A DNA stretch of 64,000 bases from HLUCCA09 sp965277275 (GCA_965277275.1 CBDICG010000002.1:1116001-1180000); one strand, 5' to 3'; shown: positions 19,673 to 28,502, numbered from the stretch's first letter. A program made the numbers and translations. The notes: a model not told the origin generated them from the sequence alone.

Positions 19673-20359
19673 TCAGACCCTGTCCGGCCGGCTGCGCTTT
19701 ACGCTGGCAGCGGATTTTGCCTTCGCCGCGACAGCGGGTGCGGCCTGACGCAACTTTTCCAAGCGCGCCTTGAGCCGCCCCTTCCGGCGATTCTGATAGG
19801 CCGTGATCACGGGCAGCGCGAGCAGGTAGAAGATGGTCGCAACGATAATCCCGGGCACGAGGCCACCGACGAAATAGGGAAAGAACACGTCGTCATAGAA
19901 CGCGGCAAGACCGTCCCAATGGGCGGTCTCGGACGTGAAAATCGACCTGGCATTGTGCCAAAGCTCGGAAAAGGCAGTCGCAAACTTCTCGCCAAGACGT
20001 CCTTCGCCGGTAGCCGTGAAGGTTCCCCCCAGCATCCAGTTTCCGAGCCGGAGCGATAGCGCCGCAATGATCGGAAACGTGATCGGGTTGCCGAAGAAGG
20101 TCGCCAGCAAGGCGGCCACGATATTGCCGCGCATCGCCTTGGCTAGGATGGCCGAGAAGACGAAGTGCAGGCCGTAGAGCGGCGTGAACGAGATGAACAC
20201 ACCAGCCCAGATCCCGCGAGCGATCCGCTCCGGGCTATCTGGAAGGCGGCGCAGCCGGTGTTGCACGTATTGTGCAGCACGGCCCCAGCCCCCGCGGGGC
20301 CACAGGCTCTCGGCGAACGTGCGTAGCCAGCTTCTCTTGTCACGGCGCTTGAAGACCAA
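19673..20359 (-). CDS. DUF2062 domain membrane protein
   Basis: A 228-residue membrane protein of the DUF2062 family, unknown in function. The family core is visible: SPERIARGIWAGVFISFTPL, then YGLHFVFSAILAKAMRGNIV and ATFFGNPITFPIIAALSLRL. A third membrane segment lies near the C-terminus (GIIVATIFYLLALPVITAYQ), followed by a very basic tail. The start appears to be TTG at 20359. It lies 49 bp downstream of rsh on the same strand, an order commonly seen in roseobacters, so it is probably cotranscribed with rpoZ-rsh. Confidence 0.88.
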   Translation of the reverse strand: MVFKRRDKRSWLRTFAESLWPRGGWGRAAQYVQHRLRRLPDSPERIARGIWAGVFISFTPLYGLHFVFSAILAKAMRGNIVAALLATFFGNPITFPIIAALSLRLGNWMLGGTFTATGEGRLGEKFATAFSELWHNARSIFTSETAHWDGLAAFYDDVFFPYFVGGLVPGIIVATIFYLLALPVITAYQNRRKGRLKARLEKLRQAAPAVAAKAKSAASVKRSRPDRV

Positions 20360-20408
20360 TGCGCTCGTCCTCTGGTGGCGCGCCCAGGCCGGGGCGGGCC
20401 ATGTGCGC

Positions 20409-22637
20409 TCAGGGCTCCTCTGTGGCCCCTTCTGTTTCTTTTAGGCGCCCTAGGCCTGGCGGGGCCACGGCATCGGCGTCTTCGCCGGCCTCGGGCGCCG
20501 AACGCCGCACCCGTTTGCATTCGGCCACGTCGTTCTCGGCATCCAGTGCTGTCATCACCATATGGAGGTGTTCGACATCACGTAGGTCAACATCAACACG
20601 AAGCCGGTAAAAATCTGGCTTTCGATCGACAAATTCCAGATCGGAGATGTTCGCTTTCTGCTCGCCGATCAAGGTGCAAATACGTCCCAGCACCCCGGCA
20701 TCATTTGAAATCACGATGCCGAGAGACACAGAGTAGACCGCCGGATGCAGCCCGGAGTGCCAATGCAGGTCGACCCAGCGCTCCGTCTGATCCTCCAGGG
20801 CCGCCAGCGTCGGACAGTCGATCGCATGCACGACGACCCCCTTTCCCCGGTACGTGATCCCGACGATTCGCTCTCCGGGAAGCGGCTGGCAGCAGAGGCC
20901 GCGCTGGGGCTGCTGATCAGGTGCCAGACCAAGGACAGCGCGGCTCGGCGCGACCTCTTCGCCCTTGCGGGATTGGTCGGGATAGAGCGCCTCGACCACC
21001 TCGCGCGCGCTTGTCTCCGCGGATCCGAGCCGCGCCAGGAGTTCTTCGTGGCCGTTGACACCGAGCTGCTTGGCGGCCGTTGCGAGCGCCTTGTCAGACA
21101 CCTTGCGGCCCAGATGCTCGAACGCGACACGGGCAAGCTCGCGCCCCAGCTTGATGAAGCGTTCCCGGTTTTCTTCGCGCAGCGACCGCCGGATCGCCGC
21201 CTTGGCCCGCCCCGTCACCACGATCTCCAGCCATGTGGCCTGTGGCCGCTGTCCTTCGGCTGTCACGATTTCGACGGACTGGCCGTTCTTGAGGCGCGTC
21301 CAGAGCGGAACGCGCATTCCATCGACCTTTGCGCCCACGCAACTGTCACCGATTCGGGTGTGGATCGCGTAGGCGTAATCGAGCGGTGTGGCCCCCTTCG
21401 GCAACTGCACCACGTCGCCCTTGGGCGTGAAGCAGAACACCTGATCGGAATACATCTCGAGCTTGACGTGCTCGAGGAACTCTTCGGTATCGGCCTCGTC
21501 GAAGCGCTCCTTGAGCTGCGTGATCCACTTTGCCGGATCAACGGCAAAGGGATTGTGTGCGCGCTCCCCGTCCCTGTAGGACCAGTGCGCCGCCACGCCG
21601 GCTTCGGCGACCTCGTGCATAGCGCGGGTGCGGATCTGCACCTCGACGCGCTTGCCATCCCGCCCGGAGACGGTCGTATGGATCGACCGGTAGCCGTTGG
21701 ATTTGGGCTGGCTGATGTAATCCTTGAAGCGCCCGGGCACCGCTTTCCAGCGCTGGTGGATCGCACCAAGGACGCGGTAGCACTCCTGTTCTTCCTCCAC
21801 GATCACGCGGAAACCGTAGATGTCCGACAGGCGCGAAAAGGTCAGCTCCTTTTCCTGCATCTTCCGCCAGATCGAGTAGGGCCGCTTGGCGCGCCCGAAG
21901 ACCGCAGCCTTGATCCCGACCTTCTGAAGCTCGGAGCGGATGTCCGAGGTGATCTTGTCCACGACATCGCCGGTTTCGCGCTGCAGGCTGACGAAGCGCC
22001 GCATGATCGAGAGCCGGCCATCGGGATTGAGCACCTGAAACGCGAGATCCTCGAGCTCGTCACGCATCCACTGCATGCCCATCCGGCCTGCAAGGGGGGC
22101 ATAGATGTCCATCGTCTCGCGGCTCTTCTGGACCTGCTTGTCCGGACGCTGGTGCCGAATCGTGCGCATGTTGTGAAGGCGGTCGGCCAGCTTCACGAGG
22201 ATCACGCGCAGATCCTCCGACATCGCCATGAAAAGTTTGCGGAAGTTCTCGGCCTGCTTGGTTTCCGACGAGGCCAGCTGCAAGTTGGTCAGTTTGGTCA
22301 CGCCGTCGACGAGCCGGGCGATCTCGTCTCCGAACTGGCCTGCAATGTCGCTGTAGCGGGCGCGCGTGTCCTCCACTGTGTCGTGGAGCAGCGCCGTGAT
22401 GATCGTATCGTCGTCGAGCCGCATTTGCGCCAGGATCCCGGCAACGGCCACCGGATGGCTGAAATACGGCTCGCCGGAGTGGCGGAATTGCCCCTCGTGC
22501 ATACGCTCGCCAAAGTCATACGCCGCGCGAATGCGGGCAACGTCCGTGCCCGGATTGTAGACGGAGACCAGAGAAATCAGGTCATCCGCCTGCGTGATGT
22601 GTGCGATTTCGCGCGCGGATGCTGTATCCGGAGCCAC
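20409..22637 (-). CDS. rsh: Bifunctional (p)ppGpp synthetase/hydrolase (Rsh, RelA/SpoT family)
   Basis: A 742-residue cytoplasmic enzyme that makes and degrades the alarmone (p)ppGpp and so controls the stringent response. Domain order: HD hydrolase with HDTVED at residues 85-90, so hydrolysis is likely active; synthetase with GRFKDYISQPKSNGYRSIHT and VEVQIRTRAMHEVAE; TGS with KGATPLDYAYAIHTRIGDSC; a C-terminal ACT domain with ISNDAGVLGRICTLIGEQKA. The start is GTG 22637 with a weak ribosome site. The gene follows rpoZ by 25 bp with a hairpin in between. It is probably the only long RSH of this genome, as in most alphaproteobacteria. Confidence 0.96.
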   Translation of the reverse strand: MAPDTASAREIAHITQADDLISLVSVYNPGTDVARIRAAYDFGERMHEGQFRHSGEPYFSHPVAVAGILAQMRLDDDTIITALLHDTVEDTRARYSDIAGQFGDEIARLVDGVTKLTNLQLASSETKQAENFRKLFMAMSEDLRVILVKLADRLHNMRTIRHQRPDKQVQKSRETMDIYAPLAGRMGMQWMRDELEDLAFQVLNPDGRLSIMRRFVSLQRETGDVVDKITSDIRSELQKVGIKAAVFGRAKRPYSIWRKMQEKELTFSRLSDIYGFRVIVEEEQECYRVLGAIHQRWKAVPGRFKDYISQPKSNGYRSIHTTVSGRDGKRVEVQIRTRAMHEVAEAGVAAHWSYRDGERAHNPFAVDPAKWITQLKERFDEADTEEFLEHVKLEMYSDQVFCFTPKGDVVQLPKGATPLDYAYAIHTRIGDSCVGAKVDGMRVPLWTRLKNGQSVEIVTAEGQRPQATWLEIVVTGRAKAAIRRSLREENRERFIKLGRELARVAFEHLGRKVSDKALATAAKQLGVNGHEELLARLGSAETSAREVVEALYPDQSRKGEEVAPSRAVLGLAPDQQPQRGLCCQPLPGERIVGITYRGKGVVVHAIDCPTLAALEDQTERWVDLHWHSGLHPAVYSVSLGIVISNDAGVLGRICTLIGEQKANISDLEFVDRKPDFYRLRVDVDLRDVEHLHMVMTALDAENDVAECKRVRRSAPEAGEDADAVAPPGLGRLKETEGATEEP

Positions 22638-22648
22638 CGGAGTGGAGG

Positions 22649-22669
22649 GCGCTAGCCGGGGGCTAGCGC
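22649..22669 (-). promoter_or_regulatory. Intercistronic hairpin spanning the rpoZ stop codon
   Basis: GCGCTAGCC (22649-22657) and GGCTAGCGC (22661-22669) form a perfect 9-bp stem with a GGG loop. It contains the rpoZ stop codon (22663-22665) and ends 11 bases before the rsh GTG start, so it could affect coupling between omega and Rsh synthesis. Confidence 0.5.
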
Positions 22670-23019
22670 TGCTCCTGAGCTTCCATCAGTTGACGGAGCA
22701 GCATCTCTTCGGACAGGTCGTCATCGGCAGGGCGATCCGGCGTCTCGGCGCCCATGAGCAGAGCCATGGAGTCTTCCTCAGGCTCATCGACTTCGATCTG
22801 CGTCTGGTTCGCCTCGATCATGCGCTCGCGCAGCCCGTCGGCTTGCTGGGTCTCTTCGGCGATCTCACGCAGAGCCACGACGGGGTTCTTGTCGTTGTCG
22901 CGGTCGACCGTGATCGCGCTGCCGGCGCTCACTTCGCGCGCACGATGCGCGGCGAGCATCACGAGCTCGAAACGGTTCGGGACTTTGTCGACGCAATCTT
23001 CGACAGTGACGCGGGCCAT
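22663..23019 (-). CDS. rpoZ: RNA polymerase omega subunit
   Basis: A 118-residue protein that helps assemble RNA polymerase by binding the beta-prime subunit, and in many bacteria forms part of the ppGpp site. The start at 23019 is set by GGAGG six bases upstream and by the N-terminus MARVTVEDCVDKVPNRFELV, typical of omega. The core motif AAHRAREVSAGSAITVDRDN is followed by DKNPVVALREIAEET. The acidic C-terminal tail is longer than in E. coli. It directly precedes rsh, the usual partner. Confidence 0.97.
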   Translation of the reverse strand: MARVTVEDCVDKVPNRFELVMLAAHRAREVSAGSAITVDRDNDKNPVVALREIAEETQQADGLRERMIEANQTQIEVDEPEEDSMALLMGAETPDRPADDDLSEEMLLRQLMEAQEQR

Positions 23020-23342
23020 AGCTACCTCCGGCGGAAAGAAAACGTCAGATAGCGTGCAGAATGTGGTATTGCAAGCCATGTGTCCGGGGAACGCCAATGC
23101 GAGCCGGTGCTTTCCCTTGGGATAAGAACGCACAGATCTGCGCATCGCTGCACCCGAACTGTGCATCAGGGCACCAAAAACTTGGGCTTGGCGGATTGGC
23201 GCCCAGTCACAGGTAGGCGAATGTAACGAACTTGTGACGACCCTCGCCCTGCGCGACGCAATTGGGGCCGTTCACGAGCGGAGCGTGGCGCACCACTCAA
23301 CCACCACTCAGCGCCCCGCACCTGCATTGAAAGGGGTAATTT
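23020..23342. other. Divergent intergenic region, rpoZ / NYN gene
   Basis: About 320 bp without a convincing gene. It must hold promoters for rpoZ-rsh and for the NYN gene. Open frames crossing it on the minus strand are antisense to the NYN gene and lack coding features. No RNA gene was recognised. Confidence 0.55.
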
Positions 23343-23930
23343 ATGTTCTACCGCGACGAGCGACTTGCGCTCTTCATCGACGGTTCGAATCTCTACGCGG
23401 CAGCCAAGTCGCTTGGTTTCGACATCGACTACAAGCTCTTGCGCGCGGAATTCATGCGCCGTGGCAAGCTCCTGCGCGCCTTCTATTACACCGCGCTCCT
23501 GGAAAACGACGAGTACTCGCCGATTCGACCACTCGTGGATTGGCTGCACTATAACGGCTACGCGATGGTCACGAAGCCAGCCAAGGAATTCACCGACAGC
23601 CAGGGCCGCCGCAAGGTGAAGGGCAACATGGATATCGAGCTCGCCGTCGATGCCATGGAGCTGGCGCCGCATGTCGAGCACATCGTCCTCTTTTCGGGCG
23701 ATGGTGATTTCCGTCCTCTCGTGGAGAGCCTGCAGCGCCAGGGCGTACGCGTCTCGGTGTGTTCGACGATCCGCAGCCAGCCTCCGATGATCGCCGACGA
23801 ACTCCGCCGCCAGGCCGACAACTTCATCGAACTCGACGAGCTGCGAGACGTAATCGGGCGCCCGCCACGCGAACCGCGCGACGATCGCCACGAGCAAGCG
23901 CGACAGGTCGAAGAAGAAGACGCCAACTAG
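23343..23930 (+). CDS. NYN domain (LabA/DUF88-like) protein, putative ribonuclease
   Basis: A 195-residue protein with a PIN-like NYN fold. The metal-binding acidic residues of the family are visible: D13 in LALFIDGSNLYAAAKSL, D97 in KGNMDIELAVDAM, and D120/D122 in VLFSGDGDFRPLV. Related proteins are predicted or shown RNases or take part in RNA turnover, but the role of this one is unknown. The C-terminal 30 residues are Arg- and Glu-rich and probably unstructured. AAAGGGG lies just upstream of the ATG. It is divergent from rpoZ. Confidence 0.88.
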   Translation: MFYRDERLALFIDGSNLYAAAKSLGFDIDYKLLRAEFMRRGKLLRAFYYTALLENDEYSPIRPLVDWLHYNGYAMVTKPAKEFTDSQGRRKVKGNMDIELAVDAMELAPHVEHIVLFSGDGDFRPLVESLQRQGVRVSVCSTIRSQPPMIADELRRQADNFIELDELRDVIGRPPREPRDDRHEQARQVEEEDAN

Positions 23931-24316
23931 GCCACACAGCCCAGCGCACTCGATACCCGCCGGGCGTGCGCGCCCATGTGAGGCTGGCGCACTTTCCGTG
24001 CCCCTACACGCCCGTCGGGGCCGCTTGGCGGGGTGGGGGCCAGCCCGTGGCGCGCCCGCCGCGTGCCAGAGCAGGGTGAGATCACTAGCGGCACCTGCCC
24101 GCTCACGGGCACGCCCTTTCGGGTGTGTCCCCGTGCCGCGTGACCAGTAGAAGCGCGTACCCAGCCCAGGTTACTGCCCGAGGGAAGCGCTGCCGCGGTC
24201 GGCGCCCCTCCAATTGCGACGCGTTCTCGGCCAGCGTGCAGGGGTGTCGCGCCCGCGCTCGCGGCGCTGGACGCCCGCACCGCCTGGGATTACGGTGCGC
24301 GCCAAGGAGACTGCTG
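23931..24316. other. Intergenic region upstream of ispH
   Basis: About 385 bp with no supported gene, very GC-rich and full of short inverted repeats. The clearest hairpin is CACGGGCACGCCC (24104-24116), loop TTTC, then GGGTGTG (24121-24127) and CCCGTG (24130-24135). It could hold a small RNA or the ispH leader, but no known RNA family was recognised. AAGGAGA at 24304-24310 is the ispH ribosome site. Confidence 0.5.
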
Positions 24317-25273
24317 ATGACACTACCCGATCTGACCATCTATCTTGCCGCGCCGCGCGGATTTTGCGCCGGTGTCGACCGTGCCATCAAAATCGTCGAG
24401 ATGGCGCTCGAGAAGTGGGGCGCCCCCGTCTACGTGCGCCACGAGATCGTGCACAACAAGTTCGTCGTTGACGGCTTGCGCAACCAGGGCGCTGTCTTCG
24501 TCGAGGAGCTCGACGAGTGCCCCGAGGACCGCCCCGTCATCTTCTCGGCTCACGGTGTTCCCAAGGCCGTCCCTGCCGAAGCGGCGCGGCGCGAGATGAT
24601 CTACGTCGATGCAACATGCCCCCTCGTGAGCAAGGTGCATATCGAAGCCGCGCGCCATGCCGAAAACGGCCTCCAGATCGTGATGATCGGACATGCCGGG
24701 CACCCCGAAACCGTCGGGACAATGGGCCAATTGCCCGAGGGGGACGTCTTGCTGGTGGAGACCGTCGCCGACGTGGCAAAGCTCGACGTGCGCGACCCCG
24801 AGCGCCTCGCCTACGTGACCCAGACAACGCTCTCGGTCGACGATACGGCGGATGTTGTGGCCGCACTACAAGACAAGTTTCCCGCAATTGTCGGCCCGCA
24901 CAAGGAAGACATCTGCTACGCTACGACCAACCGGCAGGAGGCCGTCAAGGCCATGGCCCCCAAGGTCGAGGCGATGCTTGTCGTCGGTGCACCGAACTCC
25001 TCGAACTCGCGCCGTCTGGTCGAGGTCGGTGCCCGTGCCGGATGCGGGTACGCCCAGCTTGTGCAACGCGCCGCCGACATCGACTGGCGGGCACTCAACG
25101 GGATCTCGACCCTTGGCCTTACCGCGGGCGCCTCTGCCCCTGAAGAACTGGTGGAAGAGGTGATCGACGCATTCCGCACGCATTATTCGGTTACGGTCGA
25201 GCTTGTCGAAACCGCGCGCGAGAACGTGGAGTTCAAGGTGCCCCGCGTCCTGCGCGAGCCGGTGCAAGCGTGA
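24317..25273 (+). CDS. ispH: 4-hydroxy-3-methylbut-2-enyl diphosphate reductase
   Basis: A 318-residue iron-sulphur enzyme that performs the last step of the MEP isoprenoid pathway, giving IPP and DMAPP. The three cluster cysteines are in APRGFCAGVDRAI, DATCPLVSKVHIEA and the RAGCGYAQLVQ region, although the last is more divergent; the commonly conserved E-loop is in GPHKEDICYATTNRQEAV, which also has a Cys. GHPETVGTMGQ and GAPNSSNSRRLVEV are typical. The start has AAGGAGA upstream. Its TGA overlaps the GTG of the LysE gene. Confidence 0.97.
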   Translation: MTLPDLTIYLAAPRGFCAGVDRAIKIVEMALEKWGAPVYVRHEIVHNKFVVDGLRNQGAVFVEELDECPEDRPVIFSAHGVPKAVPAEAARREMIYVDATCPLVSKVHIEAARHAENGLQIVMIGHAGHPETVGTMGQLPEGDVLLVETVADVAKLDVRDPERLAYVTQTTLSVDDTADVVAALQDKFPAIVGPHKEDICYATTNRQEAVKAMAPKVEAMLVVGAPNSSNSRRLVEVGARAGCGYAQLVQRAADIDWRALNGISTLGLTAGASAPEELVEEVIDAFRTHYSVTVELVETARENVEFKVPRVLREPVQA

Positions 25274-25884
25274 TCAGCGCGCAGTTTCTGGTCACAGCCC
25301 TCGTAGTGGTCCTCGCGCCGGGCACGGGCGTCATTTACACGCTGGCGATCGCGCTCGGCCGGGGCCGACGCGCAGCACACTGGGCTGCTCTGGGCTGCAC
25401 CATCGGGATCCTTCCCCACCTCGCCGCCGCGATCCTCGGAGTTGCCGCTATCCTGCATGGCTCCGCCCTCCTCTACCAGGTCGTGAAATTCGCCGGTGTC
25501 GGCTACCTTCTCTGGCTTGCCTGGCAATCGCTCAAGTCAGACGGCGCCCTGGCGATCAGGGCTGACCCCGGCAACACCGCGCCGTGGCCGATCATCCGGC
25601 GCGGCGCGCTCATCAACATCCTGAACCCGAAACTCTCGATCTTCTTTCTGGCGCTGCTGCCCCCATTTCTCTCGGGTGCCCCGGAAACAGCGACGGCTGA
25701 GATGATCGGCCTCGGCGCCATTTTCATGGCCCTCACCTTTGTCGTCTTCATCGGCTACGGCGCCTTCGCAGCCGCCGCGCGCGATGCCGTCCTTTCCTCG
25801 GAGCGTGCCATGCGCTGGATCAACCGAAGCCTTGCAGGCCTCTTTGCGCTTCTTGCCGGGCGGCTTGCCCTTGAAAGGGCCTGA
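25270..25884 (+). CDS. LysE/RhtB family translocator
   Basis: A 204-residue inner-membrane exporter with about six membrane segments, of the LysE/RhtB amino acid exporter family. The first segment carries the expected VVVLAPGTGVIYTLAIALGR (PGP-like motif), followed by AALGCTIGILPHLAAAILGV and GVGYLLWLAWQSLKSD. INILNPKLSIFFLALLPPFL is another signature. Start is GTG overlapping the ispH stop (GTGA), so translation is probably coupled. Substrate unknown, likely amino acids such as threonine or homoserine. Confidence 0.9.
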   Translation: MISAQFLVTALVVVLAPGTGVIYTLAIALGRGRRAAHWAALGCTIGILPHLAAAILGVAAILHGSALLYQVVKFAGVGYLLWLAWQSLKSDGALAIRADPGNTAPWPIIRRGALINILNPKLSIFFLALLPPFLSGAPETATAEMIGLGAIFMALTFVVFIGYGAFAAAARDAVLSSERAMRWINRSLAGLFALLAGRLALERA

Positions 25885-25912
25885 CGGGCGCGCGGCCCCC
25901 GGGAAGGTTCTG

Positions 25913-26377
25913 ATGTTCCAACTCTCAGCTGTCCCCCGCTCCGCCCTGTGGCTCGGTTTTGCCGGGCTCCTGCCGTTCTTCTGGGGGGTCGGGACCCACT
26001 ACGTCCCCGCGATCCACGACCTGACGATGAACACGGTCGGGCCACGCTACGTCGCGCCCTTCGTTCTGCTGAATTACGGCCAGATCATTCTTGCCTTCAT
26101 GTCGGGCGTGATCTGGGGGTTTGCAGCCCGCGCGGCGGGCGGCGTGCAGGCGCTCGGCTTTGCCCTCTCCGTAATTCCCGCGCTCTGGGCGTTCTTCTTC
26201 GTCGGCGGCGGGCCAACTTCCGCCGCCATCTACCTGATGACGGGCTTCATCGGGCTCCTGATGATCGACGCTTTCTTCTGGCGCCACGGGCTCACACCGC
26301 CGTGGTGGATGGCGCTGCGCATCCCCCTGACGGCGTGCGTCTGCGCCTGTCTCGCCATCCCCGCCTTCCTCTCATGA
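25913..26377 (+). CDS. DUF3429 domain membrane protein
   Basis: A 154-residue integral membrane protein with about five membrane segments. The pattern SALWLGFAGLLPFFWGV near the N-terminus, YGQIILAFMSGVIWGFAAR in the middle and LMIDAFFWRHGLTPPWWMAL at the end fits DUF3429, a family of unknown function also found in eukaryotic fusion proteins. GGGAAGG precedes the ATG. Its stop overlaps the next ATG (ATGA), indicating an operon with the methyltransferase gene. Confidence 0.8.
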   Translation: MFQLSAVPRSALWLGFAGLLPFFWGVGTHYVPAIHDLTMNTVGPRYVAPFVLLNYGQIILAFMSGVIWGFAARAAGGVQALGFALSVIPALWAFFFVGGGPTSAAIYLMTGFIGLLMIDAFFWRHGLTPPWWMALRIPLTACVCACLAIPAFLS

Positions 26378-26970
26378 CGTCGGACCGGGAAACTCTGGCA
26401 CTCTACTCCGCCCGGGCGGCGGATTACGCGGCCGAGGTCACAGAGCCAGAGCCGTCCGAACGTCTGCTTGCCTACATCGCAGCACTCCCGCCGGGTGCCC
26501 GCGTGCTCGATCTTGGCTGTGGCCCGGGCAACTCCGCCGCCGCAATGGCCCGCGCCGGGCTGGACGTCGACGCGCTCGATGCCGCCGAAGGGATGGTGCG
26601 CGTGGCGCGCGAGCGCTTCGGGATCCCCGCCGTGCTCGGAGCCTTCGAAGACATCGACACGACCCGCGCCTACCACGGGATCTGGGCCAACTTCTCGCTC
26701 CTGCACGCGCCCCGCGCGGAGATGCCCGCCCACCTTGCGCGCCTGCACGCCGCGCTGGGGCAGGAGGGCCTCCTCCACATCGGGCTCAAGACGGGCACAG
26801 GTGAACGGCGCGACAGCCTCGGCCGCCTCTACACCTACTACACCGACGCCGAGATCTCTGCCCTCCTCGAACAAGCCGGTTTCCAGATCGAACTGCGCGA
26901 CACCGGGCGGGAGGTCGGGTTCGATGGAATCGACGCCGACTGGATCGTGCTCTGGGCGCGCCGAACCTGA
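26374..26970 (+). CDS. Class I SAM-dependent methyltransferase
   Basis: A 198-residue cytoplasmic methyltransferase. The SAM-binding motif I is VLDLGCGPGNSAAAMA near residue 44, motif II is LDVDALDAAEGMVRVA and the post-motifs are GIWANFSLLHAPRAEM and GLLHIGLKTGTGE. These small enzymes methylate many targets, and the substrate cannot be inferred. The start overlaps the DUF3429 stop. The YTYYTDAEISALLEQAGFQI element is the usual C-terminal helix-strand part. Confidence 0.9.
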   Translation: MTSDRETLALYSARAADYAAEVTEPEPSERLLAYIAALPPGARVLDLGCGPGNSAAAMARAGLDVDALDAAEGMVRVARERFGIPAVLGAFEDIDTTRAYHGIWANFSLLHAPRAEMPAHLARLHAALGQEGLLHIGLKTGTGERRDSLGRLYTYYTDAEISALLEQAGFQIELRDTGREVGFDGIDADWIVLWARRT

Positions 26971-27097
26971 CCCGGGCCGGCTCCCACTCCCCCACGATCG
27001 GCACGTTCGCACGTCACCTCCCAACATAGGCCCGTCGGTCTCCTTCGTTCGCGCAATGCCGCTTGCGCCCCGCGCGTGCCTCCCCTACCCCACGGCC

Positions 27098-27550
27098 ATG
27101 GTCACGCTCACTGCCTTCACCGATGGCGCCTGCTCGGGCAATCCCGGCCCCGGTGGCTGGGGTGTCCTGCTGCAAGCCCATGACGGCGACAGCCTCGTCA
27201 AGGAACGGGAGCTGAGCGGCGGCGAGCCCGAGACGACCAACAACAGGATGGAGCTTCTCGCCGCGATCTCTGCCCTCGAAAGCCTGACGCGCGCCTCCCA
27301 GATCACCATCGTCACCGATAGCGCCTACGTGAAAAACGGCGTCACCGGATGGATCCACGGCTGGAAACGCAACGGCTGGCGCACGGCCTCAAAGAAGCCG
27401 GTAAAAAACGAAGATCTCTGGCGCCGTATCGACACCGCCCAGGCCCGCCACACAGTCACATGGGAATGGGTCAAGGGCCACGCAGGCCACCCCGAAAACG
27501 AACGCGCTGACGCCCTCGCACGCGCCGGCATGGCCCCCTTCAAGGCCTGA
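27098..27550 (+). CDS. rnhA: Ribonuclease HI
   Basis: A 150-residue endonuclease that cuts RNA in RNA-DNA hybrids, removing R-loops and primers. Catalytic residues are all visible: D9 in FTDGACSGNPGPGGWG, E52 in NNRMELLAA, D74 in VTDSAYVKNGV, H128 in VKGHAGHPENERAD and D138 in ADALARAG. Length matches the bacterial type I enzyme (about 155). The start is chosen at the M before the first strand; the open frame runs further upstream but overlaps the methyltransferase gene. No strong ribosome site is seen. Confidence 0.96.
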   Translation: MVTLTAFTDGACSGNPGPGGWGVLLQAHDGDSLVKERELSGGEPETTNNRMELLAAISALESLTRASQITIVTDSAYVKNGVTGWIHGWKRNGWRTASKKPVKNEDLWRRIDTAQARHTVTWEWVKGHAGHPENERADALARAGMAPFKA

Positions 27551-27607
27551 CAGCGCACGCCACCCGCACGCGCCGCAGCCGACAAGCCGACAAGCCGAGA
27601 CGGCCCC

Positions 27608-27644
27608 AAAAAACACGAAAAGGCGCCCTCGAACTGAGCGCGCC
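27608..27644 (-). terminator. Rho-independent terminator of the phaA-phaB operon
   Basis: On the minus strand a GC-rich stem (complement of 27622-27644, GGCGCGCTC and GAGGGCGCC arms with one mismatch) is followed by TTTTCGTGTTTTTT (complement of 27608-27621). This is the best T-tract terminator in the window and lies 58 bases past the phaB stop. Confidence 0.8.
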
Positions 27645-27645
27645 T

Positions 27646-27696
27646 CTTCATCTTGGTCCAAGTACCTTCGCCGAAGGCACGGCGCTCCCGCGCCGC
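27646..27696 (-). repeat. Dispersed CTTCAT-type intergenic element, copy A
   Basis: CTTCATCTTGGTCCAAGTAC (27646-27665) followed by TTCGCCGAAGG resembles the elements at 39491, 44284 and 45638-45683. It lies between the convergent 3' ends of rnhA and phaB, next to the phaB terminator. Confidence 0.6.
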
Positions 27697-27701
27697 CCGC
27701 G

Positions 27702-28424
27702 TTACACGAAGAACTGGGCGCCGTTGGCAGAGATCGTCGAGCCATTGATGAACCCGGCGTCATCCGACGCCAGGAAACTCACGCAGCGCGCGATCTCGTC
27801 CGGCTCGCCGAGGCGGCCCGCAGGGATGCCACCGATGATCTTGTCGCGGATCGACTCGTCGATCGCCATCACCATCTCCGTCGCGATGTAGCCCGGGCAG
27901 ATCGCATTGGCGGTGATCCCCGCGCGGGCGCCTTCCTGCGCCAGGGACTTCACGATGCCCAGGTCGCCCGCCTTCGTCGCGGCGTAGTTCACCTGGCCGA
28001 ACTGCCCCTTCTGGCCGTTGACAGACGAGATCACGATCACGCGGCCAAACTTGCGCTCGCGCATCCCCGGCCAGACCGGGTGCACCGTGTTGAACACGCC
28101 CGTGAGGTTGGTGTCGATCACCTCCTGCCACTGTTCGGGCGTCATCCGGTGGAACGGCGCGTCGCGCGTGATGCCCGCATTGGCGACGACGATGTCGATC
28201 GGGCCGAGATCGGCCTCCACCTGCGCGATCCCCGCCTTCGAGGATTCGTAGTCACCGACGTTCCACTTGTAGGTCTTGATGCCTGTGGCCTCGGAGAAAG
28301 CCGCCGCCTTCTCGTCGTTCCCGGCGTAGGTCGCCGCCACTTCGCAGCCATCGGCCTTCAGCGCCTTGGAGATCGCTTCGCCGATGCCCCGGCTCCCCCC
28401 GGTGACGAGTGCAACTCGTGCCAT
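27702..28424 (-). CDS. phaB: Acetoacetyl-CoA reductase
   Basis: A 240-residue short-chain dehydrogenase that reduces acetoacetyl-CoA to (R)-3-hydroxybutyryl-CoA, the monomer of polyhydroxybutyrate. The cofactor loop TGGSRGIG is at residues 8-15, the NAG motif at 81-84, and the catalytic Ser-Tyr-Lys at about S134, Y147 and K151 (SSVNGQKGQFGQVNYAATKA). The PhaB-type ends GFINGSTISANGAQFF are present. It follows phaA by 78 bp, and a terminator lies downstream. The polymer synthase gene is not in this window. Confidence 0.95.
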   Translation of the reverse strand: MARVALVTGGSRGIGEAISKALKADGCEVAATYAGNDEKAAAFSEATGIKTYKWNVGDYESSKAGIAQVEADLGPIDIVVANAGITRDAPFHRMTPEQWQEVIDTNLTGVFNTVHPVWPGMRERKFGRVIVISSVNGQKGQFGQVNYAATKAGDLGIVKSLAQEGARAGITANAICPGYIATEMVMAIDESIRDKIIGGIPAGRLGEPDEIARCVSFLASDDAGFINGSTISANGAQFFV

Positions 28425-28502
28425 GATAGTCCCTCTTTCGTCTTGTTGTGGAATGTCGTGCAGGGGGGCGGGCCAAACCCGCCCCTCCGGTTCAGCCCGG
28501 GA

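Noticed and set aside
23376..23396. tRNA T-loop-like GGTTCGAATC in plus strand
   Set aside because: It lies inside the NYN gene codons (DGSNL) and no cloverleaf surrounds it.
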